From NCBI GenBank assembly GCA_028825265.1, contig JAPKAM010000009.1:1-50001 (forward strand): 50,001 nucleotides of DNA, read 5' to 3'. The position numbers and the translations under genes were made by a program. The DNA comes from Planctomycetota bacterium (GTDB lineage Bacteria > Planctomycetota > UBA8108 > UBA1146). How positions within the stretch are numbered: position 1 is the first letter of the stretch; every line of letters starts with the position of its first letter. Of this stretch, positions 27,905 to 36,867 are shown in pieces. The notes under the pieces were generated by a model, which worked only from the letters and a program-made list of their open reading frames with translations, ran no database searches and was not told the origin of the DNA.

Positions 27905-29176
27905 CTAGACCAAAGCCGTGCGGCCAGGAACTGCAACGGTAGGCATTGCCAAATCACCAAACTCCCACTTCTCGGGGTGCAGACTGTTCTGCGAGTTTAG
28001 TGCGAACTCGAGGGTGACTTCTTTGCCGGTGTAGGCACTCATCCGCCCCATGATGGCGGTCAGGGTACTCATCGCGACCCGCTCCGCCTCGTTCAACGGT
28101 TCGTTGGCTCGAATGCTGGCGATCAGATCGGCATGTTCCTGAACATAGGCGTTCCGTCCCCCTCCGGGGGCACTCCAGTTGCGTTCACCGGTGATCCGTC
28201 CAGAGGGATTAGCGATCCCCTTGGTACCGATGATCTGTTCCGAGACCCGATTCCAGCAACCGTCGATCTGACGGCATTCGCTGAGGGTGCGCACCCCTCC
28301 CGGGTACTCGTATTCGACCGCAAAGTGGTCAAATACGTGGCCGTATTCAGGTCCGGTTCTGACCTGACGCCCGCCCATCGCGTTGGCCTTTTCAGGCGGA
28401 CCTCCGAAGGCCCAGTTCATCACATCGATGTTGTGAATGTGCTGCTCGACGATGTGATCGCCACTGGCCCAGGCAAAGTAGAGCCAGTTCCTCACTTGCC
28501 ATTCCATATCAGACATCTGCGGGGTTTGACGCGTCACCCACAGGCCCCCTTGGTTCCAGTAGATCTGGGCGCCGACCAGTTCCCCGATGGCACCGTCATG
28601 GATCTGCTGCATCGTTTCGATGTAGCCCTTCTGATGACGACGCTGGGTCCCGGCCACCACTGCCAGCCCCTTGCGCTTGGCGACCTTGGCGGCGGCCAGT
28701 ATCTTGCGGATTCCCGGGCCATCGGTGGCGACCGGCTTCTCCATGAAGACATGCTTGCCCGCGGCCACTGCCGCCTCGAAGTGAATCGGCCTGAATCCCG
28801 GCGGGGTGGCCAGGATCACCATGTCCACATCGGAATCGAGCAGTTGCTGGTAGGCGTCGAAGCCGACAAAGCAGCGCTCCTCGGGCACATCAAAACGATC
28901 TCCCAGCCCTTTGAGATTGTTGCGACTCGAGTCGAGACGGTCGCGGAACAGATCCGCCATTGCGGTGATCTTGATTCCATCGGAGGAGTTCACGCAGTTG
29001 TTGGCGGCACCCGACCCTCGACCTCCACAGCCGATCAGTCCAACCCGGATCACATCGGAACCATCGGCATGGGCCTTGCCCTGTAAGAGGGCGGGGGACA
29101 GCAAGGTCGCCGCAGAAGCGACCGCGGCACCCTTCAAAAACTCTCGACGGCTCGCACCTGGATTCTGCTGGCTCAT
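27905..29176 (-). CDS. Tat-exported Gfo/Idh/MocA family oxidoreductase
   Basis: A 423-residue NAD(P)-dependent oxidoreductase. Twin-arginine signal SRREFLKGAAVASAATLL, Rossmann motif VGLIGCGGRGSG (about 45-56), catalytic-cofactor motif EKP at 146-148, and a C-terminal alpha/beta domain with the HIHNIDVMNWAFGGPPEKA region. Like glucose-fructose oxidoreductase it may carry a tightly bound cofactor into the periplasm; this is inferred. Its ATG overlaps the stop of the c-heme membrane gene (TGATG) and has AAGGAG upstream. Confidence 0.9.
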   Translation of the reverse strand: MSQQNPGASRREFLKGAAVASAATLLSPALLQGKAHADGSDVIRVGLIGCGGRGSGAANNCVNSSDGIKITAMADLFRDRLDSSRNNLKGLGDRFDVPEERCFVGFDAYQQLLDSDVDMVILATPPGFRPIHFEAAVAAGKHVFMEKPVATDGPGIRKILAAAKVAKRKGLAVVAGTQRRHQKGYIETMQQIHDGAIGELVGAQIYWNQGGLWVTRQTPQMSDMEWQVRNWLYFAWASGDHIVEQHIHNIDVMNWAFGGPPEKANAMGGRQVRTGPEYGHVFDHFAVEYEYPGGVRTLSECRQIDGCWNRVSEQIIGTKGIANPSGRITGERNWSAPGGGRNAYVQEHADLIASIRANEPLNEAERVAMSTLTAIMGRMSAYTGKEVTLEFALNSQNSLHPEKWEFGDLAMPTVAVPGRTALV

Positions 29177-30012
29177 CAGGACTCCTTTTCCATGTCAGAT
29201 CTCGATTTCGATTTCGATTTCGTCGCAACAACGGGTTCCACAGTTGGTTCCATCGCTCGGGGCCACCAGAGATCCGCCAGCACCGAGGCCAGCAAAATTC
29301 CCTGGGCAAGGCTGTAAGCCGCCCCCGAAACCATGATGCACATCGTCCAGGATGGACTGAAACGGGCCAACCACCAACCCCCTACATCGCCGACCAACCC
29401 CAGTCCCATGATGGCACACCAGGGCGAGATCCAACGACGACGCCAGCGTGTCATGCACACCAAGGCGATCACCACCAGTCCCTGGATCGACAGGGCCAGG
29501 GCATGGGCATGGGTCGACGCGGCCAGCACCTTGATCGGGGTCGGCAGCACCTTGCGGGAGAAGGCGATCTCCTTGATCTCATCGAAGTACTCCAGCGGTG
29601 GGATCGCCGTGCCCCTCGCGGCACCGGCGGCCCGAGTGTGACATTCGAGGCAATTCTGGTCGATGATCTCGGCGGGTGGAATTTCCAGGTCGAGGCTGTC
29701 GTAATCCTCGACGATGCGTCCGCTGGTCAGCCAGGCGAGCAACAGATCCTTGTGCGCAACCGGAAGAGTTTCGGGGTGTCCCCTCTCGAGAGCAGTCCCC
29801 AACAATCCAGGACTGTCGATGCCATGGTAGGCACCAGTCACATCATCCAGGGTGAAACCGGGCCGTTCATCTCGATTCTCGAAATGACTCACGAGGTGAG
29901 CCGCACTGGCGAGCAGTCCGATGTACAGCACCACGATCAGCGCACTGATCCCGATTCTGATCCCCAACGGTTGAGAATGGAGTCCTTCTCCCGCGACTGG
30001 CAAGGCTCCCAT
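29176..30012 (-). CDS. Membrane protein with one c-type heme site
   Basis: A 278-residue protein I cannot name. It has one N-terminal membrane segment (GISALIVVLYIGLLASAAHL), a soluble region with a single CLECH heme motif (residues 121-125), then three or four membrane segments, and a C-terminal KSKSKSRS tail from a 6-bp tandem repeat. His residues AHLVSH and STHAHALAL could ligate further hemes. Inside the export-oriented sugar oxidoreductase block it is a candidate electron carrier to the respiratory chain. The segment TLDDVTGAYHG (54-64) resembles an ApbE flavinylation site except that Tyr replaces the last Thr. ATG 30012 follows AAGGAGG, three bases after the upstream gene. Confidence 0.8.
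   Translation of the reverse strand: MGALPVAGEGLHSQPLGIRIGISALIVVLYIGLLASAAHLVSHFENRDERPGFTLDDVTGAYHGIDSPGLLGTALERGHPETLPVAHKDLLLAWLTSGRIVEDYDSLDLEIPPAEIIDQNCLECHTRAAGAARGTAIPPLEYFDEIKEIAFSRKVLPTPIKVLAASTHAHALALSIQGLVVIALVCMTRWRRRWISPWCAIMGLGLVGDVGGWWLARFSPSWTMCIMVSGAAYSLAQGILLASVLADLWWPRAMEPTVEPVVATKSKSKSRSDMEKES
29198..29221. repeat. 6-bp tandem repeat, four copies
   Basis: GATCTC then GATTTC three times at 29198-29221, encoding the Lys-Ser-Lys-Ser tail of the c-heme membrane protein just before its stop. Confidence 0.9.
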
Positions 30013-30015
30013 CGG

Positions 30016-31245
30016 CTAGGCCTCCTTCAGATCGTCCTGGGAGATCTCGATCACGCCACCCTCGACCACTGCACGCTGCGCGGCAATCCCCACGGCAGTC
30101 GCACGCAGCCCTTCACTGACCCCCGTCTTGACCTTCACCTGCTCTGAACAACTCAGCAGGAAATCTGCCACACCGTAGTGGAGAGAATCATTGGGCAGTC
30201 CAACCCCATCCTTCAACTTGTTCTGGCTGGCGAGTTTGGTCGCGTCCGCGATGAGAGTGATGCCCTCGTCATTAAAGAAACGCTGACGATTGGCGTAAAC
30301 CTCCCAACCCTGGGTCGCCGCATCCGCTTCCTTGAACATCCAGCCATGACTCCAGGCCAGTTTGAAGGCGGAGTTGACCCCATGCAGCATCTCGTAGCGG
30401 CCACCATAGGAGTTCCCCAACGTCGCCTGGTACTGGAGACTCTGGCCCTTGGCAAACTCGAGGGTCAAGTTGACGGTATCGGCGACCTTGCGCCCATCTT
30501 CCCACACGAACACTCCACCATTCCCCGACACTCGCAGCGGGTACTGTCCGGTGAACCAGTGAATGACATCGAACTGATGGGTGCCCCACTCCCCGGGCAA
30601 TCCAAGAGACAGCGAGGGATCGAGACGCCAGTCGAGACGAGCTTGCCGCTCGGCAGTCGATGCGGCCTGTCGCCAGGAGGTTTTCCGTGAGTTCTGGGCC
30701 CGCATCGAGACCAGTTTGAGGAACGCCTCGGTGCGGTAGAAGGATCGAGCCAGCGAGTAGACCGGATTGGAACGCGCCAGCAGGCCCACCTGGAAAACTC
30801 GCGAATTCGAACGGGCGGCCGCTGCGATGGCGCGCGCATCCTCGAGGGTATGTGCCAGCGGCGCCTCGCAGTAGACATGCTTGCCCGCCGCCACAGCCGC
30901 CTCGGCCACCGCTCGATGCTGGTGAGTCGGAGTCGCGATGAAGATCGCTTCCACCGCAGTTTCCTTAGCCAGCAGTGCGTCCGAATCGGCGTACTGTGTG
31001 GCATCTGCGACACGCCTCTTGGCACTTCGTAGTCGCGGCTCGTCGGAGTCGCAGATCGCCACGATGGTGGCCCCCAGTTTTTGAAGTTCTGCGGCGATGG
31101 CTCGACCTTGTCGTCCCATGCCGATGATGGCCACCGGATACCCCTTCGGTGCGCGGGTCGCCATCGCTTCCAGACCCGGTAAAAGAGCCATCCCGGCAAG
31201 GGCGCCAGCCCCCTGGATCAAGAAATCTCTACGGTCCGTTTCCAT
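30016..31245 (-). CDS. Tat-exported Gfo/Idh/MocA family protein with EAP in place of EKP
   Basis: A 409-residue protein with twin-arginine signal METDRRDFLIQGAGALAGMALLPG and Rossmann motif AIIGMGRQGRA (39-49). The usual EKP motif is EAP here (E127-A128-P129), so the catalytic/cofactor Lys is missing and activity or cofactor use may differ. C-terminal domain retains FDVIHWFTG. It overlaps the upstream apbE stop by 28 bases, indicating tight coupling. Start ATG 31245 after AGAGGAACG. Confidence 0.88.
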   Translation of the reverse strand: METDRRDFLIQGAGALAGMALLPGLEAMATRAPKGYPVAIIGMGRQGRAIAAELQKLGATIVAICDSDEPRLRSAKRRVADATQYADSDALLAKETAVEAIFIATPTHQHRAVAEAAVAAGKHVYCEAPLAHTLEDARAIAAAARSNSRVFQVGLLARSNPVYSLARSFYRTEAFLKLVSMRAQNSRKTSWRQAASTAERQARLDWRLDPSLSLGLPGEWGTHQFDVIHWFTGQYPLRVSGNGGVFVWEDGRKVADTVNLTLEFAKGQSLQYQATLGNSYGGRYEMLHGVNSAFKLAWSHGWMFKEADAATQGWEVYANRQRFFNDEGITLIADATKLASQNKLKDGVGLPNDSLHYGVADFLLSCSEQVKVKTGVSEGLRATAVGIAAQRAVVEGGVIEISQDDLKEA

Positions 31246-32120
31246 CGTTCCTCTTCCACGGATGCATCTGCGTCCGGTTTCAAGTGAGTCGGTTCTCCAT
31301 TATTAACCCGGTACCCCTGGAGGGTTGCCGGGATCTGTCGCGCCACTTCTCCATCGAAGCCGTCCACGGTCAGTGCGGTAGCCCAGGCATCGCAATCGGT
31401 CGCACGGTGCCCGACCACCATCGCACCGGCACGATGGCGATCGAGTCGATCACCACTGAAGGGGTCGATGAGATGTGCACCCGCACCGCCGCCGGCAGCC
31501 GATGTGACCGCCAGGGCACCATCGACCAGGCCGACCTGTTTCCCCTCGTACCCCTTCACCTCGATGGACCAGTCCGATCTTCCCGGGGGTGCTCCCAGCG
31601 CTACCACACTGCTGGTGCCGCCATGAATCAGCGCACAATCAACCGCCGCTTCGAGCAGTATCGAGGCGGCCAGATCACAGGCATAGCCTTTGGCGATTCC
31701 TCCCAGATCAAACCTCAATCGAGAATCGAGTCGCCGTACTGTACGCGCCTCGACATCCAGTTCGATGCCCGCAAATCCATCGCGAGGTGCCGCACCCAAA
31801 ATCGGATCTCGGCGCGGATCCCCGGCGGCCAGATCGGCCCCGATAACCGGATCAAATGAGCCGCCAGTCTGTTGATGGAGACGAGAACAGGTCCGCAACA
31901 GATCGAGGGTCAGCCCGTCGATGGCCACCGGCCGTCCAGAACTTTCGGAATGAATCTGCGACAGAATGCTGTCCTTGGAGAACACATTCCACAACCGATG
32001 GCAGGTGGAGATCTCCTCGAACGCCTGCTCTACCGCTGCTCGCAGAAGTAAGGGATTCGCTCCCCCGACGACGATCTCGAATCGAGTTCCCATCGCCGGA
32101 AGAGCTCCCCTGTGCATCAT
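31218..32120 (-). CDS. apbE: FAD:protein FMN transferase (ApbE)
   Basis: ApbE attaches FMN covalently to Ser/Thr in target proteins. The 300-residue product has the family motifs AMGTRFEIVV (about 9-18), FDLGGIAKGYACD (137-149), GGTSSVVALG (167-176), HLIDPFSG (216-223) and TDCDAWATAL (241-250). No signal peptide is seen, unlike lipoprotein ApbEs. Placed between Tat-exported Gfo/Idh genes, and overlapping one by 28 bases, it implies a flavinylated partner in this operon or nearby. ATG 32120 is 19 bases after the preceding gene. Confidence 0.92.
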   Translation of the reverse strand: MMHRGALPAMGTRFEIVVGGANPLLLRAAVEQAFEEISTCHRLWNVFSKDSILSQIHSESSGRPVAIDGLTLDLLRTCSRLHQQTGGSFDPVIGADLAAGDPRRDPILGAAPRDGFAGIELDVEARTVRRLDSRLRFDLGGIAKGYACDLAASILLEAAVDCALIHGGTSSVVALGAPPGRSDWSIEVKGYEGKQVGLVDGALAVTSAAGGGAGAHLIDPFSGDRLDRHRAGAMVVGHRATDCDAWATALTVDGFDGEVARQIPATLQGYRVNNGEPTHLKPDADASVEEERWKRTVEIS

Positions 32121-32139
32121 CTCGTTTTCCCCGTACCGA

Positions 32140-33480
32140 CTAGCCGATGCTCGTGGCAGTCATCGAGGAGGGATCGAACTCGAACGCCTTCCCCTCCCAC
32201 ATCGAGCGGGTTGCCAGGTCGACCGCAACGATCACCTTGGTGCCCAGATCGACATTGGAATCGGGTTGGCGACGGGTGCGAATACAATCGAGCCAATTGC
32301 GACGAAGCGCATCCTGGTCATTTCCGATGCTCTCGCAGATCACTTCTTGCGGTTCAACATCGTCAGCGAATAGCCGCTGCGGTACCATCTTGCAGTTGCC
32401 GCCGTTGAGGTAAATGGTGCCCTCGTGCCCCCGGATCATCGTCTCGAGACCCATCTCGTTGCAGGTCGATCCCGCCACGATGAGAGTATGTCCCTTCTCG
32501 AACTGAATCTGCAGGTTGACCTGGTCGTGATTTTCCATCGCCTTGTCGATGTAGTGGCCACCGGTCGCGACCACGCGAGTGGGCCACCCCTGGTCGAGTG
32601 CCATCATCAGTGGAGTGATCTCGTGCACCAAAAGGTCTCCGACGATACCAGTCGAGAAATCCTTGTAGCGACGCCAGCGCGCGCACAGTGCCGGGTTCCA
32701 GTCGCGTACCCCTGCCGGGCCACACCAGCGATCCCAGTCGACATTGACTCCCGGCTCCCACTCGGGATCGATGCCGTAGTACTTCCACTCCCCATCTCTG
32801 GAGTTGCGACAGTAGGAGGTCTGGCTGAAGGTCGGCTTGCCGATGGCTCCCTCGGCAACCATCGCCTGTGCCGCCTTATACTTCGGCAGCATGATCTTCT
32901 GAGTCCCCACCTGGAGCAACACATCGGGATTATTGAGCACTACTTGACGAAGGCGTAGAGCCTCGGGAAGACGCAGAGTCATCGGCTTTTCGAGGTACAC
33001 ATCCTTACCCGCCATCAGGGCGTCTTCAGCCATCTGTGCGTGCCAGTGTTCCGGTGAAGCGATCAGCACCCCGTGGATGTCGTCGCGAGCGAGCAACTCC
33101 AGGTAATCGTTGTAGACGGCGCACTCGTCCCCTTGTGCCTTGTTGATCTTGTTCTCGGCGACGGCGCGGCGCTTGTGATTGACATCGCAAATCGCGACGA
33201 TCTTGACCTTGTCCTCACCACGGGTGGCAAAGCGGAGGAAAGAATCGATGTGGCCACCGCCCATCCCGCCGGTCCCGATGATTCCCATTCGAACCACTCC
33301 ATCGTCGCCGAGGGGAGTTCTACGAGCGGCCCTTCCGATGGCGCCGGTCTTGGCACCGATCCGTTCTGAGGCGAGCAAACTGTTGCCACTGATGGCGATG
33401 GCACCCGCCGCCAGTGCTGCGCCCTTGAGGAAGTCACGGCGGTCATTGCCAACCGGCTTCTTCGATTCTTCATTGATCAT
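32140..33480 (-). CDS. Tat-exported Gfo/Idh/MocA family oxidoreductase
   Basis: A 446-residue oxidoreductase with twin-arginine signal NDRRDFLKGAALAAGAIAISG, Rossmann motif MGIIGTGGMGGGH (65-77), ASPEHWHAQM, and intact EKP (164-166). The C-terminal domain carries HEITPLMMALDQGWPTRVVA. Start ATG 33480 follows AGAGGAG. It lies 63 bp after the isomerase gene; together these match the isomerase/oxidoreductase pairing at 26975-29176. Confidence 0.92.
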   Translation of the reverse strand: MINEESKKPVGNDRRDFLKGAALAAGAIAISGNSLLASERIGAKTGAIGRAARRTPLGDDGVVRMGIIGTGGMGGGHIDSFLRFATRGEDKVKIVAICDVNHKRRAVAENKINKAQGDECAVYNDYLELLARDDIHGVLIASPEHWHAQMAEDALMAGKDVYLEKPMTLRLPEALRLRQVVLNNPDVLLQVGTQKIMLPKYKAAQAMVAEGAIGKPTFSQTSYCRNSRDGEWKYYGIDPEWEPGVNVDWDRWCGPAGVRDWNPALCARWRRYKDFSTGIVGDLLVHEITPLMMALDQGWPTRVVATGGHYIDKAMENHDQVNLQIQFEKGHTLIVAGSTCNEMGLETMIRGHEGTIYLNGGNCKMVPQRLFADDVEPQEVICESIGNDQDALRRNWLDCIRTRRQPDSNVDLGTKVIVAVDLATRSMWEGKAFEFDPSSMTATSIG

Positions 33481-33543
33481 TCGGTCTCCTCTTTCAAAGT
33501 AGATCTGTTTCTTGTTTTTTGACGATCATCACCACCGAGCAGT

Positions 33544-34500
33544 TCAACTACTGGTCGAGTACTCACTATTGATCCGATACAGAAGATCCCGGGTCGCCAG
33601 GATGCCAGCTTTTTCATCGCCGCCCCCTTCAAACTCAATCCCCACGAAGCCTCGGTATCCCGCATCCATGACGATCTTCATCATCTTCTTGTAATCGGTA
33701 GCGGTCTCGTTGCCCTTCTCATCAAAGGCGTGACTCTTGGCGCTGACCGCCTTGGCGAAAGGCATCAGTTGTTCTACACCGAGGTAGCGGTCATAACTCT
33801 TGCCGCCTCCGAGGTTGAAGTTGCCGAAGTCGGGCAAGGTTCCACAGCGGGGCTGATCGACCATCTTCATCACGCCCGCAAGCCAGGCGCCATTGGAGGA
33901 GAGTCCGCCGTGATTCTCGACGATCACATTGAGCCCCTGGGCCGCGCCGTATTCGGTCAGCGACGCCAATCCGTCAGCAGCCAGTTTCATCTGTTCTTCG
34001 TAACTGCCCGCGCTGGCGGCATTGACTCGAATCGAATGACAACCGAGAAACTTCGCTGCATCGACCCAGCGATGATGATTCTTCACCGCCTGACTCCTGG
34101 CGCTGGCATCGGGGTCGCCGAGTCGCCCCTCGCCATCGCACATGATCAGCAGACTCTGGATGTCATGATCGGCGCAGCGCTTCTTCAGGTCGGTGAGATA
34201 AGCGGTGTCATTGGCCTTGTCCTTGAAGAATGAATTGACGTATTCGACCGCACCCAGTCCGTAAACTTCTCGCGTCACGCGCGGGAAATCGAGGTTGGAC
34301 ATCTTGCCGCTTTGGAGGGTCCTGTGTAGTGACCACTGCGCCAGCGAGACGGAAAAGTGCTGCTTCGGAGCCTGGTGCCCGTCGCCCAATATCCGGTAGC
34401 CGACTCCAACACATCCGGAAAGGCTCGCCATGGCAGCGAGCGATCCGACACTCCAGCCGAAAAAATCGCGACGATTCACGTGAGGTTCCGCTGACTTCAT
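33544..34500 (-). CDS. Tat lipoprotein sugar phosphate isomerase/epimerase family protein
   Basis: A 318-residue TIM-barrel protein. The N-terminus has both a twin-arginine motif ([19 protein letters not shown]) and a lipobox (LSGC), suggesting an exported lipid-anchored enzyme. Domain landmarks: [38 protein letters not shown], and [13 protein letters not shown] near the C-terminus with the metal-ligand-type Glu. ATG 34500 is chosen because it precedes the signal and overlaps the transporter stop by four bases (ATGA). Confidence 0.88.
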   Translation of the reverse strand: MKSAEPHVNRRDFFGWSVGSLAAMASLSGCVGVGYRILGDGHQAPKQHFSVSLAQWSLHRTLQSGKMSNLDFPRVTREVYGLGAVEYVNSFFKDKANDTAYLTDLKKRCADHDIQSLLIMCDGEGRLGDPDASARSQAVKNHHRWVDAAKFLGCHSIRVNAASAGSYEEQMKLAADGLASLTEYGAAQGLNVIVENHGGLSSNGAWLAGVMKMVDQPRCGTLPDFGNFNLGGGKSYDRYLGVEQLMPFAKAVSAKSHAFDEKGNETATDYKKMMKIVMDAGYRGFVGIEFEGGGDEKAGILATRDLLYRINSEYSTSS

Positions 34501-35861
34501 GACGAGGACTCCTTCTTTCCCATGGCCGGATAAAAGAGCGCCATCAGAATCAGGCAGGCCAAACTGGCGATCATCGGTATCTGGAACATCTCGGTGGTCT
34601 TCGCATACCACGGATCACCGTCGGAAACGCGTGTCGCCGCCCACTCCGACACCGAACTGGCCACCTTGCTGCCGACGATGATGCCGATGCCGATGATCAC
34701 TAGGTTGAACAGGTTCTGGGCGCTGGCGCGAACATCTGTGGAGCATTCCTCATCGACCACCATGTAGGCCACGAAGATGAAGCAACCGAAACAGAAGCCG
34801 TGCAGAGCGACACCCAGGATCACGAGGGGCATGCCGAGGTCCCCCAGCATCGGCGCGTAACTGAAGAGCGCCATCCGTGCGGCATAGGCGAGCAATCCGA
34901 TCATCAACAACTTCTTGCGGCTCAGCGTCATCGCCAGAACAGGAATCATCGCCAATACAAAGATCTCCGACATCTGGCCGAGGGTCATCAATCCGCCACC
35001 TCCGATCCCGAACACGGAGTTGAGGCTAGTGGCCAGGCCGGATCCACCCAGTTCACCTTGAAAGGTGTTGAGAAAAGGCGCGGTATGAACGAAGTAAAAC
35101 TGGTGGATACAAGAGACGGGCACTGCGATGACGAAGAGCATCAATAATCGGGTGTGGTTTGCATGGGCTGAGATCTCCCCCACAGCTTTCATGGTTGCGT
35201 TGTGACCATGTTCCACACGAGCCGGAACGGTCTTGGGCAATCCGAACAGGCAGAAGATACCCATGGCGATGCCGCAGATCCCGCTGAGCTTGAAGGCATC
35301 CGCCATGCCGGCGTAGACCTCCGGATCCTTGGCATGATCCGATGATCCGCCGGCGTAGTTGTGAAGCAGCCACTGGCCGATACCGATTCCGGCGACGATC
35401 CAGCCGATGGTTCCCCACAGCCGGATCTTGCCGAAGTCTCGATCCCGATCGGGAATGTGGTGGAAGGAGAGGCTGTTGGTCAGCGCCAGCGTCGGAGAAT
35501 AGATCAGGCCATAGATCAATGCGTACCAGAAGAAGGTGTTGTAATCGTCGAGGGATGCCATCTGCCACGCCAGCACACCGCCAAGGATGTGACTGAAGGC
35601 GAGAAATTTTTCGGTATTGAACCAGCGATCGGCGACCTGGCCGGCGATGAAGGGACCAAAGATCGCTCCCACCGCACCGACCGCAAAGATGTTACCCACC
35701 TGGGTTCCATTAAAGTCCTTCGCCTGGGTCAGAAGATCCCACAGCAGCGGCAACCAGGCGCCCCAGATGGCGTACTGGAGAAACATCATGATGGAGAGGC
35801 GAACCTTCAGCCCACCGTCGAGAGGGGCGGCCAGAGAGCCGTCCCGACCAAGGTCAGACAA
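34497..35861 (-). CDS. MFS transporter of the nucleoside/sugar:H+ symporter type
   Basis: About 454 residues with twelve membrane segments. Start of the transporter core is [20 protein letters not shown], typical of NupG-like symporters; [16 protein letters not shown] lies between helices 4 and 5. It could import the product of the envelope enzymes encoded downstream. TTG 35861 follows a strong GGGAGGAG; an in-frame TTG at 35888 would place that site inside the gene. It heads the minus-strand block and is divergent from the DUF1080 lipoprotein across a 147-bp gap that must hold both promoters. Confidence 0.9.
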   Translation of the reverse strand: MSDLGRDGSLAAPLDGGLKVRLSIMMFLQYAIWGAWLPLLWDLLTQAKDFNGTQVGNIFAVGAVGAIFGPFIAGQVADRWFNTEKFLAFSHILGGVLAWQMASLDDYNTFFWYALIYGLIYSPTLALTNSLSFHHIPDRDRDFGKIRLWGTIGWIVAGIGIGQWLLHNYAGGSSDHAKDPEVYAGMADAFKLSGICGIAMGIFCLFGLPKTVPARVEHGHNATMKAVGEISAHANHTRLLMLFVIAVPVSCIHQFYFVHTAPFLNTFQGELGGSGLATSLNSVFGIGGGGLMTLGQMSEIFVLAMIPVLAMTLSRKKLLMIGLLAYAARMALFSYAPMLGDLGMPLVILGVALHGFCFGCFIFVAYMVVDEECSTDVRASAQNLFNLVIIGIGIIVGSKVASSVSEWAATRVSDGDPWYAKTTEMFQIPMIASLACLILMALFYPAMGKKESSS

Positions 35862-36008
35862 ATCAACACTCCTCCCGAGGAGATTCAACTGGACAGGAAA
35901 TCAGTTCCGGTGCGAAGATCGTACGCCATCGGGAAGCGAGGAGCCACGACTGACCGGGGTGGTCTGACGGGCCCCAGCGTGTCATATTCCGCCAGGGAGA
36001 AGCTCATC

Positions 36009-36686
36009 ATGTCGATCCAACCTCGTGCCAGAACTTCACTCCTGTGGCTGGTCCTGCTGTCGCTTCTGGCGGGTGGCTGTTCCCTCACACCACGGGCAGA
36101 TCCTGCTCGCCCACTGTTCGACGGCCAGACTCTGAACGGCTGGCAGGGGCTGGTGGGAAACCCTTATAGCCGCGCCCAGATGGCGCCCGAGGCACGAACA
36201 GCGGCTCAGAGCCAAGCGGACCAGCAGATGAGAGATCACTGGAGCGTCGAACAGGAAATCCTGGTCTTTGACGGCCATGGCTCCCATCTCTGCACCATCG
36301 AAGAATTCTCCGACTTTGTGCTGGAAGTGGAGTGGATGATCGAACCGGGCGGAGATAGTGGGATCTACCTAAGAGGCTCTCCCCAGGTTCAGATCTGGGA
36401 TCTCGCTCAACACCCGGAGGGTTCCGGCGGGCTCTACAACAACCAGCAAGGGCCCTCTCGCCCACAAGTCGCTGCCGACCACCCGACCGGCCAGTGGAAT
36501 CACTTCCGCATCGAGATGGTGGGCCCAAAGGTCACGGTCGATCTCAATGGTCAGCGAGTCGTGGATGAAGTGGTACTAGAGAACTACTGGAATCGAGAAA
36601 AGCCCATCGTTTACAAAGGGCCGATCGAACTGCAGTCTCATGGATCTCGACTGCAATTCAGAAACCTGTCAATTCGAACATTCTGA
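36009..36686 (+). CDS. DUF1080 / 3-keto-disaccharide hydrolase-like lipoprotein
   Basis: A 225-residue lipoprotein (LLSLLAGGC lipobox) with a concanavalin-like beta-sandwich. Family landmarks: RPLFDGQTLNGWQG, DFVLEVEWMIEPGGDSGIYLRG, GPSRPQVAADHPTGQWNHFRIEM and GPIELQSHGSRLQFRNLSIR. DUF1080 proteins include enzymes that cleave 3-keto-glycosides. Divergent from the MFS/isomerase/oxidoreductase block, it fits a 3-keto-sugar pathway. Start ATG 36009 follows AGGGAGAAG; a long in-frame extension upstream is antisense to the transporter. Confidence 0.9.
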   Translation: MSIQPRARTSLLWLVLLSLLAGGCSLTPRADPARPLFDGQTLNGWQGLVGNPYSRAQMAPEARTAAQSQADQQMRDHWSVEQEILVFDGHGSHLCTIEEFSDFVLEVEWMIEPGGDSGIYLRGSPQVQIWDLAQHPEGSGGLYNNQQGPSRPQVAADHPTGQWNHFRIEMVGPKVTVDLNGQRVVDEVVLENYWNREKPIVYKGPIELQSHGSRLQFRNLSIRTF

Positions 36687-36721
36687 GCCCACAGCCAGCG
36701 ATTTCCCACTCCACAGGCTTA

Positions 36722-36735
36722 AGTTAACATTAACT
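36722..36735. promoter_or_regulatory. Candidate operator: 14-bp palindrome AGTTAA-CA-TTAACT
   Basis: Perfect dyad 133 bp upstream of the dockerin gene start, just before TTGCAC. AT-rich against its surroundings. A regulator site is possible but no regulator is encoded nearby. Confidence 0.35.
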
Positions 36736-36867
36736 ACTTGCACCTACGCCCTCGACTCGGCACTATTATCTTCATGCCATTGTTATAGGCATCGTATGTC
36801 CTTGTCATGCCTGTCGGTCCTGTATCGCTGGCACTCGTAACGGTTATTCCAGGGAGGAATCCTGCTC

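Noticed and set aside
28133-29086. Plus-strand open frame of 317 codons
   Set aside because: Antisense to the Tat-exported Gfo/Idh gene.
36738-36769. Promoter TTGCAC ... TATTAT before the dockerin gene
   Set aside because: The spacer is 20 bp, too long for a sigma70 promoter; no better pair was found.
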